Below, in pieces: positions 35,024 to 47,088 of a stretch of DNA of 64,000 bases. Below the pieces are notes generated by a model. It ran no database searches, was not told where the DNA came from, and saw only the letters and a list, made by a program, of their open reading frames with translations. The number at the start of each line of letters is the position of its first letter. Position 1 is the first letter of the stretch. Source of the stretch: Rutstroemia sp. NJR-2017a BVV2 (lineage: Eukaryota > Ascomycota > Leotiomycetes > Helotiales > Rutstroemiaceae); assembly GCA_002946415.1 (NCBI GenBank), contig NJPS01000079.1:62001-126000 (forward strand). The letters are read 5' to 3'. The position numbers and the translations under genes were made by a program.

Positions 35024-37230
35024 TTAACTTCCACTTGGGCCCCCATGAGGACCCTTTCCTCCATCAAGGAGAAGTTTTGGCTTGATAAAGCCTTCATCCA
35101 ATTGCTTAAACCATGCTGCGTGGTCCTCTGTTGTGCCATGTAGCAGCTGGCTGATAGCACCCGAAGCCGTAATGTGGGGCGGCTCGGGGCGGCTCGTACT
35201 TCCTGATGTCGGATATGGTGTGTTCATATCGTGGCTATCGTGAGGAGGCGAAGACTTCCTCTTTGGTGATCGTCTCACGGGTGGTGGAAGATCAGATGAA
35301 TCGCTGTCAAAGCCCTCATCACTCGTACTGCCCGTTCTTCCCAGTAGATCTTGCTGGCTTTCGGGATCAAGACCTCGTGAGTTTGTGTTAGAACCTTTTC
35401 GGCTGATACTTGATGGTCTGATATTCGGGCTTGCATTTCCGCTTGCATAACTTCCCCGCTCCGCCCTTCTACTGTGCCCACTCCGGGATAATCCATCAAG
35501 TTGCAGGGATTCATTACGCCGTCTTTGATCGCTTCCAATTCCTGTTCCAGCGTGTTTGTAGTAGTTTCCTGCCGATACGGCCTCGATGTCAAACTCGTCG
35601 TCGCTGTCAAGTTCTTCCACCACCCCAGTGCGGATACCAAGAATTTCCAGCATACGTGCCGTAGTTCCACCGAAGATGATAACAGTCAGCACCACAACTA
35701 CAAGTACAGTGGCTTTGAGCGCCCACACATCACCAGTCATGCCAGCTGCGAGGGCAACACCGACTGCTCCACGCAGGCCAGCCCAGAACAACATAGCTTG
35801 GTAGTTATACGGCAATTCATCCTCAACCTCCTTGCCCCTCCTTTTTGCGCGATATCTGATCGTCCAGTTGATGAGTCGCGAAAGTGGGAAAACAGCTGCC
35901 CATCGCGCGACACAGATACCAATGACTGTGACTATGATAAAAAGTGGCTTGAACTGTAGGTTCTGCTCGGTGAAAAGCGACAATCCAAGGTAGATGAAGA
36001 TGAAATTCTCGGATAATTGCGCTAGGACTTGGAAGAGGTACTTGGTTGTGAGCTGTGTTCGACGAGACATGTTGTAGTAAGCATAGTGCTTCAGAGTGAT
36101 GCCACAGAACAAAAGAGTGACAATTCCTGCTGCAATTAGTATTACTCCCCCACGTCAAAGAATAAGGCATGCTCACCAGACATGTGTAAACCATTGGAGA
36201 AGAAATAGCTGGCATAAGCAATCAATACGATCAGACAGCTTTCAATCTTCGGGAATCTCCTGACATATGTGTACTTCAATCCCAAGGCTGTTGCGATTCC
36301 AACAATCACACCAATGATCAAGCTCGTAAAGAACACAGCCAAGAAAATACCGATACCTTCAATCAAGCTTATGAATCCTAATGTGCCTGCATTGCCGCCT
36401 TCCTTATATCGCTGTGCCGTCTCGAACAAGACAATCGCGATGGCATCATTGAGAATGGATTCACCGAAGATAACCGTGTATAGTTTCGGGTCGACTTTGT
36501 ATGTATTGAAAATTGCGAGAATTGTAACCGGGTCGGTGGCCGAGAGTGTCGCACCAACAGAGATAGCATCAACGAAAGTCATATTCACTCCATCGAGCGG
36601 AATTCTGGTGTATAACCATAATACTAGTCCAAGAACAATGGCTGATATGAATGTCCCCGCAAACGCGAATGTTAGGATAGTCCCTATATTTCTAAAGAAG
36701 TTCGCCTGATGCAGCTCGTAGCCTGATGCGAGGATAATTGGCGGCAGGAGAAGATTGAAGAAGATTTGATCGTCGAAACTGACAAGATTCTGTATCGAGC
36801 TACCGGCACTGATTCGAAGAATTAAACCGATCGTCATACCTAGTCGATCAGTGTCTGCCAAACGAGGCCAAACAACGGCGGGGAGTAACATGGCTCACCA
36901 GCAAAAATCGAGATAACAGTTTCGTGCACAGCTTCGACCTTCTTGTTCTGTAACATATAACTGGTGAAAAGAGCCACAATGAGTAGCATAATCAGAATGA
37001 AGAGCGCCCATGATGAGAAGATTTCCTTTTGCGCCGAATCCGGTGCTGGAGGCCAGTTAGCTCTAACATCATGAATGCGCGACCAAGCCATGCATACCAT
37101 CTGGATCCTCCTCCTCTGATTGTCTCCCTGTCAAGGTATATAGATTAGCAAGGTGCGCACAATCAATGAATCTTCTCATTGCAAACATACTTAGTAGCTC
37201 GAAGACCGAGCCGGCTATCGCCGCAGACAT
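35024..37230 (-). CDS. Na+(K+)/H+ exchanger, CPA1/NHE family, 661 aa
   Basis: Five exons (37230-37191, 37127-37098, 37045-36899, 36839-36177, 36129-35024) close in frame. Exon 2 is a 30-nt microexon; intron 2 has a textbook branch site (gctaac). About 12 membrane segments follow, with the NHE hallmarks: 'FDDQIFFNLLLPPIILASGYEL', 'SATDPVTILAIF' and 'FGESILNDAIAIVLFE' (the ND ion-binding pair). The C-terminal about 200 residues are a polar, Ser-rich regulatory tail. The closest known relatives are fungal endosomal exchangers of the Nhx1 type, which set lumenal pH and ion content; the location is inferred. Two alternative early splice choices exist, but this one preserves the best N-terminus. 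Confidence 0.9.
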
Positions 37231-38772
37231 ATTGAGAAAGTGATTGAGTTGAGACTATCTGTGCAAGCTGTCAGACTGGTGTTAAGGTGAAAGACTGTAG
37301 TTTCTGGTGTAGCTCAAAGACGAGCAGCCAAGAGATGAGGTAGGACGCATGTATTGTCTTCCGTGGGAGATGCTAACGAAGGTCTGGAGGGAGTTGGAGT
37401 CTGGATCCGAGTAGAAAGAAAGAGTACGGTATTCCCAGATTGGTAGGTGATGTACTAGGGTCTGGTTCTGGTTACGAGTGCTTAGTGGTGCAACCGGGTC
37501 GACATAAGGTGGGCTAGGACGGCTAAGTGTGATTGCAGATTGTTGTGCAGGCGGATGTCGATGTTTCTCTGCAGCCTAGGCGCTCTTGATGCTGTACGAA
37601 CGGAAGTATACGTGAATAATTTGGAATATGGCATTTGGTGTAAGGTTGGCAGCCAGTCTGGCCAGATTGTCTTGAATGCAAGGTTACGACCAGTGTCGCC
37701 GAAACCACAAAGCCCGCCTCGGAATTTACTACAAAAGGATACAAAATCTACATGAATTATTTGTCCTCTTTTGCACCACCTGGATCATCTCCCCAACACC
37801 ACAACACCTTGCAGTTTCTCCAAGCAAACAGGGTCTCGTACCGAACGTATTCAGTAGATATTGCGACAACATACGGTTGGTTACATGTAAAATTCAGGTT
37901 GCGTATGCGCCCGCCAGCATCCACCCGTTCTTCCCCACAAACACAAGACAACACACGAAACACAAGAAAAGAAAGATCCGCAAGGCTGATGCGATCATAA
38001 GGCTACCAAAAAAGTCTCCTTCGTAGGTGAAGTTGATGCACGCAGGGAAAACCCGACGAAGAACTGAGACAATGAAAGGCTGACGCGGGTATGATGAGGC
38101 TGTGGCTGTGTCGACTCGTACAGAGTAGAGATCACCAGGCACTCACGGTACCACGGAACACCAGGGGCTAGTATCGTCAGCTTACATAAAACTTTCCAGG
38201 GTTCTGATGAAGTGACTTCACGAACTCGTGCTGAACGCAACCCGTCAGAATTCATTCGTTCATCCTCTTAAATGCCACCTAAAAACAAATTTCCCTTCCG
38301 TATTTCAGCTACTTACTATTCACGTGTTGACTCGCAGGACCTCAGTTCCGATCCTCTGCTCCTTGTTATTGGCCCAGTTCCAACACTTAGACTTTTCAGT
38401 AGACGAGCTGTCTGCCAGTTGTGTTCTCACTGATTCATTCACCGGACTATCTCAGCAGGCAAATTAGAGCGCGTGCCAGCTACCCAACCCGGTGATGTTA
38501 TGACTACGTGGATTTCAAGTCTTCATTGAAGCGTTAACTCTCACACATCACTGAACCCCCAACCCTGCTCTTTGCGACTTCTGCGGGCAGTAGCATCGCC
38601 ATTCGAGCCCGTCTCCTGTCAGCCAAACCGCCAACACGACCTTGTACGAGTACCACACCCACAGTACCACACTCGCAGAATAAGTGGAGAGACGCTTGGA
38701 TGCAGTCAAGCGGATGCGGATCTACCCCAGACAAGCACTTAAAGATTGGCGCAACCCCGTCACATAAAGAAC
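37231..38772. other. Divergent intergenic region, 1.54 kb
   Basis: Between the exchanger (minus) and the sucrose symporter (plus). Several overlapping frames on both strands (for example 37523-38142) show no recognisable protein. Probably two promoters and 5' UTRs; no site assigned. Confidence 0.4.
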
Positions 38773-40714
38773 ATGGCAAAGAACGAGAATTCCAGCGGTC
38801 GACAAGAGGAGCCAGAAGAAATGCAAACAACCACATCGAGTAATTCGGAAGAGGTTCATCGAGACTCCATGATGGACGACCCCAAACCTATGAATGAGCA
38901 ATCGCCATTGCTTTCCGCATCGGATTCGGATCATGAAGAAGAAGGCCTCATCGATGACAGAACCGTCTTGCACGAAGATCATGACGAATATTCCGAAACG
39001 AAAGGCATATGGTATATGATACTTTTGACGATCAGTATTGGCGGTCTACAAGTGGCATGGGGAGTCGAATTGTCAAACGGAACCCCGTACCTACTTTCAC
39101 TGGGCCTGAGCAAGTCCCTAATGGCGTTGGTATGGATTGCAGGGCCGCTATCGGGAGCTTTGGTTCAGCCATATATCGGAATTCTGAGTGATAGATGCCG
39201 GTCACCTTGGGGTAAACGACGGCCTTTCATGGCTGCAGGTACAGTCGCTACCGTCATCTCCCTGATGATCCTGTCTTGGATTCGTGAGATTGTTGGAGGA
39301 ATCTTAGGATTGTTTGGAGCGGATCCTGAGTCGCAGTTCGTCAAAACGTCTACCATTGTCGCGGCGGTCTTACTGGTATATGTGTTGGATTTCGCTATTG
39401 CTACAGTACAGGCAGTCATCAGAGCATTCATTCTTGATTGTGCGCCAAGTCACCAGCAAGGTACGTTAAATACATTCAAGGCTCATGTTTCGCGGTGCTA
39501 ACAAACTACACTAGAGGCCGCCAATTCCATGGCTAGTCGTGCCATCGGCATGGGAAATATTATCGCGTATGTTGCCGGTTACATGGACTTGCCGAAGTAC
39601 CTGTGGTTTTTTGGAAACACCCAATTCAAGATACTATGCCTAATCGCTAGCTTGACTTTGGCTAGTACTGTCGCCCTGAGCAGTTCGACCATCAAAGAAC
39701 GCGACCCACGCCATGAGCCAATCTCAGCTCAGGCCAAGTCAGGACTGTTGGCGTTCTTCAAACAAGTATTCAAATCGATAAAGCGTCTCCCACCACAAAC
39801 GCGCAAAGTCTGTGAGGTTGAATTCATGGCCTGGATCGGCTTTTTCCCCCAGTTATTTTATTCCAGCTCCTATGTTGGTGACATCTATGTTCAACCATAT
39901 CTGAGGGAGAACCCAAACATGACACCGGCCGAACTCGACAAGTTGTACGAAAGAGCGACACGTGTGGGGACCTTTGCGCTCTTGATGTACGCCATCACTT
40001 CCCTGTCCGTCAATATCCTATTACCATTTTTCATCACTCCGACCTATGACATGCCTTCTTCTTCAGCATCTGTTCTATCATCTAAGAGTTATACTACACG
40101 TTTCACACGCTTTGTCGACAATCTTGCAATTCCTGGTCTCACCCTGCGCCGTGCTTGGTTGATCAGTCACCTTATCTTTGCTGCCTGTATGTTCTCTACC
40201 TTAATCGTACGGACAATTGTGGGGGCAACCATTTTGATAGCCATGGTTGGCGTGTCTTGGGCCATGACATTATGGGCTCCATTTGCTATCATCAGTGCCG
40301 AAGTCAGTAAGCGCGATGCTTTACGCAGATCAAGGCAACGGTCCACCACCAATAATGAAGACGACGAGGAAGATCAAGCTGGTAAGTATATTCCGATGTA
40401 TCACGAAACATTTCTAACGTGGTCCAGGTATTATCCTCGGTATTCACAACATGAGCGTTGCTGCTCCACAGACGATTGCCACTCTTGGAAGCAGTATCAT
40501 ATTCAAGTTCTTTCAAAAGCCTCGAGGTGTGCCAGGGGATAGGAGTTTCCCCATAGTCATGGCCGCTGGAGGAGTATCTACCTTAGTCGCAGCATATTTG
40601 ACGAGTAGAATTAAAGATGAGATAGAGGTTCCAGGTGAAGCTGCCGAAGAAGGAAGATCGAGGCGCCCTCGACGGAGCATCGAGAACTCGCTTATCAGGA
40701 ACCAAGGACACTGA
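38773..40714 (+). CDS. Sucrose/alpha-glucoside H+ symporter (SUT, GPH family), 613 aa
   Basis: Three exons (38773-39460, 39515-40381, 40428-40714) close in frame. The acidic, Ser-rich cytosolic N-terminus (about 80 residues) is followed by 12 membrane segments. SUT signatures are 'GLQVAWGVELSNGTPYL' and 'GPLSGALVQPYIGILSDRCRSPWGKRRPFM' (GPLSG...SD...GRRRP-like). 'AFILDCAPSHQQEAAN' spans intron 1. Known of the family: proton-coupled uptake of sucrose, maltose or related glucosides at the plasma membrane, including fungal members such as Sut1 of fission yeast and Srt-like proteins. The basic C-tail ends SLIRNQGH. It is the second sugar transporter within 7 kb. Confidence 0.9.
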
Positions 40715-41208
40715 ACTGAGATTTAAAGTGTTCATCACATATGTTTAGATTTCCAAATTGAATTAGACGGATATTTGGGATATAGTGTGTTTTGTACGAG
40801 TAGCTTACGCCGACTGGGATACATCACGTTAAGTCGTTGATATCTTCTTGAGGTATACATGAATTCAATATATATTGCAATTTTCTGTGGTCCCTCGGTC
40901 ACTTCATCCTAGCTCCTCACAGTTTCGGCTCACCGAATAACGCATCTCGGCTGAAATATTCGCCAGCTTTATGTAAGGAAATATGCTCAAGATGCTTCTT
41001 ACTCGTCGCACCTTCTTTTGTATAGTGGTTTTCATGGCTATCAGCGCCTGCTGCTTTACTTTGTGCTTTCAAGGAAAGGGCGACGAACACCATCTCTTAT
41101 TACCATCTTTTCAGCTCCATTTAGAAGTTCAACTTTCTGGATCTTCACATTTGTTTTTATCAATTTCATCATTCTTAAAACACCCCAGGCAACATTGTTA
41201 CTCAAACA
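40715..41208. other. Intergenic, 494 bp
   Basis: Spacer between the symporter and LPAEIR-motif gene 2. A plus-strand frame at 40983-41258 overlaps the start of the next gene in another phase. Nothing supported. Confidence 0.45.
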
Positions 41209-42330
41209 ATGTCAACCCCAAAATTCCTTTTCTCCACGATCCCTGCCGAAGTCCGTGAAATTATCTACCACCTCGCTCTATACGATACCTGGCGTGGCCG
41301 GAGTCCACCTCTCATTGTCGCTCTCCGCTGCTCTCCGAGTTTCTACCACGAAGCACTCCAGGTCTTTTTCGAAACTAATTCATACATTCTCTCGTCGCGC
41401 AGCCGCGTGTTCGACCACCCGTCCAACAGGCACGTGCGCAACGATGTGCATCCTGTCTCTAGGAGTGCATTCGAACTTTATGGACTACCGGCACTGTGGC
41501 TAAGAACAGTCAAGCAATTACACGTGGCGGTGCCAAATAAAGCTGATTGTCATATGTGCGTTCTCCTCTCTTGTTTGTCTGTGGCAAGTTTGTGGAGTTT
41601 TAATGCGGTACACCTGAGCTGATGAGGATATCAACAAAGTGTTCACACCATCCAAGAGTGGCTCCGAGTGTATATTTTCGCCGGGCTCAGCCTACCGTCT
41701 TTTACAAATGTGCGTCAGCTACAATTCGCACTGGGTGGCGAAGATGACTGCTCGAGACCTGATTACATGAAGTTCTTTAGATTTGTTACGGAAACTTCCT
41801 CTATGCTTAGGAGCTCAGGAAACTTGGAACGGCTAACGATTAGTCTGAATTACAAGAACATTGCGCAGCATGGCTTATATCTTGAGTATTGCTTAAGACA
41901 CGTAGATCTGGAGCTGGGAACACCCGGGAGAGTAATGCTTGTGCTAACAGGTGACTCATTGATCTGGGAGTGGAATTTGGGTAATATGGATACGATAAGA
42001 ACTGAAGAACCACGTCGGCTCCCAGGGGAAGATATGTTCTCTCAGGCTATGAGAATGCCAGAAGGCATGTGGCCAACAGATCAGAGGACTTTGACGCTGT
42101 TGAAAAGGCTGACCTGGCGGGATGCTACAATTTATCACGCAGATGATCCTTCAGGAAGAGATTCGACGCACGATCGATTCAATTGCGGGTATCTTCTGTG
42201 CTGCTACATTCAGGCTTGCAAGATCGAGCTTGCAACTTTCCCAGATCTTCATTATGATTCAGCGGAGCGTGGGATGCACCCGCTGGAGCTGGTATGGCTG
42301 GATACGAATATCGTTAATTATCGGGGATGA
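41209..42330 (+). CDS. LPAEIR-motif fungal protein 2 (2EXR/F-box-like), 345 aa
   Basis: Two exons (41209-41555, 41640-42330) close in frame; the donor is gtgcgt and the acceptor caaag. The N-terminus reads 'FSTIPAEVREIIYHLALYDTWRG' then 'LIVALRCSPSFYHEALQVFFETNSY', matching the module of the 28856-29945 gene. 'RTVKQLHVAVPNK' sits directly before the intron, as 'QSVHVCVP' does in the paralogue. The second exon has 'VRQLQFALGGEDDC' and helical Trp-rich sequence. No enzymatic motif. Function unknown. Confidence 0.72.
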
Positions 42331-42921
42331 TGCTTTGGGATATTGAATGTTGGGCAGACTAGAAGATAGGATCGTTTCGTTATGGCGCATTTTTAGGAAA
42401 GAAGCAGGAGAGAGTGTGTTTGGTCACGATTTCGTGTTTGGAGGATGAGGTGGAATTACTTCTAGAATATCGGATAACGGTGTCATTGCATAAGTTAGAG
42501 GAGGAGGGGACTGTTTCAGCAGTCTTCGATTAAAAGGTATTCATACCTATGTCTCAAATTATACAACTAGTCTATGTGCTCGATACATTTGGCCCAGCCA
42601 TGTCGTCGTCTCCACGGGTTAATGATAATCCGCACCGGAGCCGATGGACATTTTATTTCCCCTCACTTCCATCCAATTGATTTTCTTCCATCATACAACC
42701 TCATCTTGATATCACCATATATTCAAACCGCGCTGAAATAAGTTCTATGTGATCCATGGGTTTAAAGTCTGACTACAATCTCAAGACCATTGCTATAATT
42801 ATCGATAATCCTCTCAAACTTCAAATCCACCAATCTCAAAATCATCTCTAGAGTTATTGATAATCGTCCCCAACATTCAAATACTCCCCTATTTCAGATC
42901 TTTACTATTTTAAATCCCTAA
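42331..42921. other. Convergent 3' spacer, 591 bp
   Basis: Between LPAEIR gene 2 (plus) and coiled-coil protein B (minus). Contains an imperfect 55-bp tandem repeat (see separate entry). No gene seen. Confidence 0.5.
42777..42886. repeat. Imperfect tandem repeat, two units of about 55 bp
   Basis: Units at about 42777-42831 and 42832-42886 both begin aatctcaa and share 'tta-t-gataatc' and 'cattcaaat'-like words at matching offsets. Divergence is clear, so this is an old duplication. No known function. Confidence 0.55.
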
Positions 42922-44619
42922 TTAATATTTCAAATGTTCCGCGAAACCTCTCAACGCATTCTTTGGCTTCCACTTCTGCGTTTCTTCACTTCTTGCGAAA
43001 TATTCAGGACTCGGGCTTACCAGCGTCGTCAAGCCGGAGCTCTTTCTGCTATATTCAGTTAGGGAAAGCCTGACAGATCTGTGCAAGCTCTACTCACCTG
43101 GAATTATTATCTTTGCGTATCTCCTTGCTCATTCTGAAAACAGCATCATGCTCATCACAAATACTCTGGAAGACCTTGCCATTCCTGCCCTTGAGAAGTA
43201 GCCTATTCAACGATCCAGGCGTTCCGTCCTCGGCATCCGCTTCGGGGTTCTTCACTTTGGCGATTTGGGCTTTCAGCTTCTCAAAGGCTTTCTCGTGCTC
43301 AGGTGAGTGGAAGCCCCATTTCCATTTGTAGTGCTGCATATCGAAATGTATATCGACGAGTTTCGTGAACGCGGTACTCCCGCGCAACTTCTGTGCATCG
43401 TCTATGGAAACACCATAACAATTTTCAAACCATGCATACTCAACCAGGTTAGGATTGGACTCTATGCGGTAGAGGTCGGCCAAGCATCTGTGAAAAGTCA
43501 GCTGTCGCTGGAGAGAAGTCTTCTAGTTCGAGAATACGAACTCACGTTCCACCTTGCGCAGCATGGTTTCCCAAGTCGAAGATGTGCTCGTTACGAGCGA
43601 AATCAGGCTTGTAGTTTTCTCTCTTGCTGTTTAAGACGTCTGAAGCAACGCGGCAGTAGGGTTCAAGCTCCTTTCGTATCGCCTTTTCCTTTACTTCCAT
43701 GGTTGCTTTGAGGCTAGTGAGAAGTTCCACTCGAAATTCTTCTTTCTCTGCCTTTAAAGTTTCTTGCAAATTGGCAATGTGATCCTCATGTTCATCAATA
43801 AGTACTGTCCGCTCCACTACTTGGTGTTGTTCTTGCCTCAGTTTATACTCAAATGCGAAGAGTAGCTCTCGATGAGCGGTGGCAGTATCCTTCAAAGCTT
43901 CAATTTCTTCTCCCTTTTCCTGGAGCTGCTTTGAAAGTCTTTCCACTTCCACGGCATGCGCTAGTTCTCTTTGCTCTTCAGCCTCCAGAGCTTCTTCGAA
44001 CTTCGAAACCACCGCCAGCATGATGCAAATTTCCTCTTCGCGACTATATCGCTGCATCCACTGGCCGAGAAGTTTTTTGAAGCCCTATGGTAGTTTTATG
44101 ATCAGCTTGAAGTTCTACTATTACTTTAGAGGTTTTACAGACCGTTGAATCTTCATTGTGTAAATCTGCCGCTTGCTTCCTCTTCGCCATTCTGCGTAGC
44201 CCTCCCAACCAGACGTCCTTTCGTACTCTCCTAATCAGGTTTGGATTAAGCGAATCCAGCCCTCGTGCTTCGGCTCTTTCAGAGATAGTGCTCAGTCTTT
44301 TTGAATTCGAAGTCTCAGATGAAGATGGCTCTTCCCCCATCGAGATTGTTGCACGTAGTCTGGCATTTTCGTGCTCGGTAGCCTTGATTTGGCTTTCGAG
44401 GAAGTGGACTTTATCTTCCAAAATCGCGACATGGGCATCGAAGCTTTTTCCAAGTTTCTTCAGGTCTTGCTCATAGACCAGCTTGTTCTTGGCAATTATC
44501 CTGGAGACTTCGTGCAAGAATATGGTTTCTTCGTCCATGCTAAGCCGAGAAAGACTGCGGTGATCGAAGGACGCAACACTGTCGTCTTCATTGGATAGTC
44601 TACGAGTAGTTTCGGCCAT
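42922..44619 (-). CDS. Coiled-coil protein B with C-terminal GN motif, 510 aa
   Basis: Four exons (44619-44143, 44084-43546, 43487-43098, 43048-42922) close in frame. The intron 1 donor is gtctgt (58-bp intron); a donor further in (gtaata) would leave a 40-bp intron and is less likely. The N-terminus MAETTRRLSNEDDS is polar. Coiled coils span about residues 45-110 and 165-280. A C-terminal region holds 'LGNHAAQGGTCLADLYR', matching the GN motif of proteins A and C. It then ends in a basic tail (KPKNALRGFAEHLKY). No zinc knuckle is seen in this copy. Probably a scaffold or structural protein; function unknown. Confidence 0.7.
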
Positions 44620-45140
44620 GTTGGATTTACTACTGTAGGTGATGTTGGTTGTGGTAGGCTGACTGCGGCTTAGTTGAGGGAGCACAAGTATCAAAAATAA
44701 GGGCTATGGGAAGGATAAGTTACAAAGGTCCAGCTTGGAGATATTAAGAGAAAGAAAGTGAAAGTTGGTCAGAAGCTGTTCAGAAGGGGAATCACCCTCA
44801 TTTTACCCAAATTTCCCCAAGAATAACTCATCGAAGATGCACAGAATGCGAGATGAATCAACAATTGTGGCTTTCATTTTCAATCCGATTCTCATAGACA
44901 TGGCTTCGCTCGACCAATGTTGGTTGCGCTAAGCCATCACGTTTCTGAATGTATACCACGCACGCAGTGAATGGAATGGAGCTTGCAAATTTTTACTCTA
45001 CAGCAACACACCACTCTAATGTCTAGAAGACATCTTACCATTCGTCAAGGAGGAATACTCCGGCTAACCTCGGGGACGATCTATGCTTACTCTTGATATT
45101 CCTCTCCATATCCAGTCGTACGAACCCGACGCAATGGTTC

Positions 45141-45719
45141 TTAGTTTCTTTGGCGTGCTTTTATTCCATTTGACCTTGCTCCCGTGATTATTGCAACGTC
45201 TACGAGAGCAGTGAATGGAGTTTGTGGCGCTCGGTTGCGGATTTGTATAGGTCCATTGGAATTGGTGAATAAAATGCACATGGCACGCGCAGGGATTCGG
45301 GTTGCCGGATTGTGACGTTGCTTGAGATTATTTGGGTTAGTTGCAATGCAATGGCGTTTTATTCGCATATTGTGATGTTGAACTTGGATTGCATAGATAC
45401 AGGAGAAGTGAAAATTCTGCGCGGGGTAGGATTTAGCGAGGGGGAAAGGAGGCGCTGGGTGGGGTGGTGGGATGATTGGATGATGGGGGGTAGTGAATGT
45501 TTGGTGGCTGATAGGGGCTCTTTCGGGAGGAAGGAAGGGAGGAGGGGTTGACGGGATTTTCGCGGCGGATGGGAGGGAGGAGGTTGAGGGCTTTTTGCTT
45601 GGTTTGGATGAGATGGGGATGAGACTATGTATATGTGCGGCGGTTGACGGGGAATCACGGAGGGGGGGGTTTGCGGTTTGTGGTGTGCGGTTCGTGCGTA
45701 GTGTTCGTCTTAAGAACAT
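45141..45719 (-). CDS. Weak Pro/Ser-rich open frame, 192 aa
   Basis: An ATG at 45719 opens MFLRRTLRTNRTPQTANPP, followed by long Pro/Ser/His-rich sequence. That composition is what the C-rich strand of a G-rich tract would give in any frame. No domain, no splice support. Could be a species-specific gene, but chance is more likely. Confidence 0.12.
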   Translation of the reverse strand: MFLRRTLRTNRTPQTANPPLRDSPSTAAHIHSLIPISSKPSKKPSTSSLPSAAKIPSTPPPFLPPERAPISHQTFTTPHHPIIPPPHPAPPFPLAKSYPAQNFHFSCIYAIQVQHHNMRIKRHCIATNPNNLKQRHNPATRIPARAMCILFTNSNGPIQIRNRAPQTPFTALVDVAIITGARSNGIKARQRN

Positions 45720-46758
45720 GTGAAAGGTAGGAGATAATATCGGATTGCGCAACTTTGAGCTGGCTGCCCTATCAGTATTCTAGGCTTCCACATCTTGTCG
45801 TCTATCTACCAGTAGTCCTGTATGTGGAATTCCGAATTGCTTCTCCGGGCAGTCCACCCCGATGCGCCGTAGTCACAAGTATGCAAAGAGCTAAGCAGCA
45901 GCCAGTATTGAGATAGCTACCAGTTCTGAGAATGCTCAGCGCTTCGGTCGGTTCTCTGACAATATCATTTTCTTTGCTTTTCGGTTCCTGTAATTGTCTC
46001 TCACGGCTGTAGCCGACACGCTTTATATATCCTTGAATTGCTTGCTCCAAGCGTTGGAAAGATCCGTGAAGTAACTGATACGCATCACGAATGCCCTCGG
46101 GAGCGTGAGTATATTCGTTTGTTCTGCTGTTTAAGCTGCTGGCAGCTTGGAGCCTGCCTACTTTGCTCCACAAGTGCGTTTGTGATCTTATAGTATCGTT
46201 ATCGTAACAGTATCTTCAGCTGTAGAAGTCGCGGGATTTCTGTGCTTGGGAGTCGAAGATATCTATCTGTCCATGATGTGTGAGTGGATGATGATGTTAT
46301 CGACATGTCCCGTGTGGGCATCGGGCTAGGAGAAACGACGCTCGGAGGATTAGTGGCGCGGGTACTTGTGGAAATGGGACTTGATGGCTGGCTCGAGTCC
46401 AGAATTGGTGTGGACATGCTTTCTGTATGGAGTAAAAAGGGGAGTGCCGACGTGGATGAACTCAGCCTCAGCGGGTCTCAAACAGTCGTGCTGATGATGC
46501 CGCATTTTCACTTTCATATTCATCCTGCATCTTTTTAAGGTGAATGATATCTTTCTATGCCACACTTTAATCTCTAATAAAGTAATATCGTGGAAACAGA
46601 TAGAGCTGGGCCATTTATTCCCATGAAACTCTGTGTCTCTGTAATTATATGGGTGCTAAAGTTCCATGTCGACATACGACACAATCGCAGAAGTTCCATG
46701 AAAGTATGAAGGACATGAAGAAAGCTTTAGAGCGGTATACCAAGGGACACTGTGAGAA

Positions 46759-47088
46759 TCACTGTACGTATTCATTATCTTCAGTGCGAGATTGGGATCT
46801 TGTAGGTGTAGTAAGATAAACCCAGTATCCAGTATCCGCAATTGGAATTATGATTTGCAACTTCATATGAGTTTCTCCTTTTCTTGCCCAAGTGGCTGCG
46901 GCACCAGTCAAACCGGATCGTTGATCAAGAAAGATGCGTCGCACACCGTCACCAATTTCCTCCAAATCCCTAGAGGTAAAGAAACCCTCAGTAATGATGC
47001 CTCGAAGTGAAGTCCTCGGTACGTTCATCAACTTTCTGATCTGATATATCATGTCATGTCCAATGCGATGCCTCCTATCTTCGAACAT
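46759..47088 (-). CDS. Weak open frame or gene remnant, 109 aa
   Basis: ATG at 47088; the frame stays open about 17 codons upstream of it (...ESLSNALRGKAW). The sequence looks protein-like, with 'RRHRIGHDMIYQIRKLMN', 'GVRRIFLDQRSGLTGAAATW' and 'LQIIIPIADTGYWVYL'. No family is recognised and no partner exons were found. It may be a remnant of a larger gene. Confidence 0.2.
   Translation of the reverse strand: MFEDRRHRIGHDMIYQIRKLMNVPRTSLRGIITEGFFTSRDLEEIGDGVRRIFLDQRSGLTGAAATWARKGETHMKLQIIIPIADTGYWVYLTTPTRSQSRTEDNEYVQ

Noticed and set aside
36269..36709. 146-aa plus-strand frame
   Set aside because: Antisense to the well-supported Na+/H+ exchanger membrane exon.
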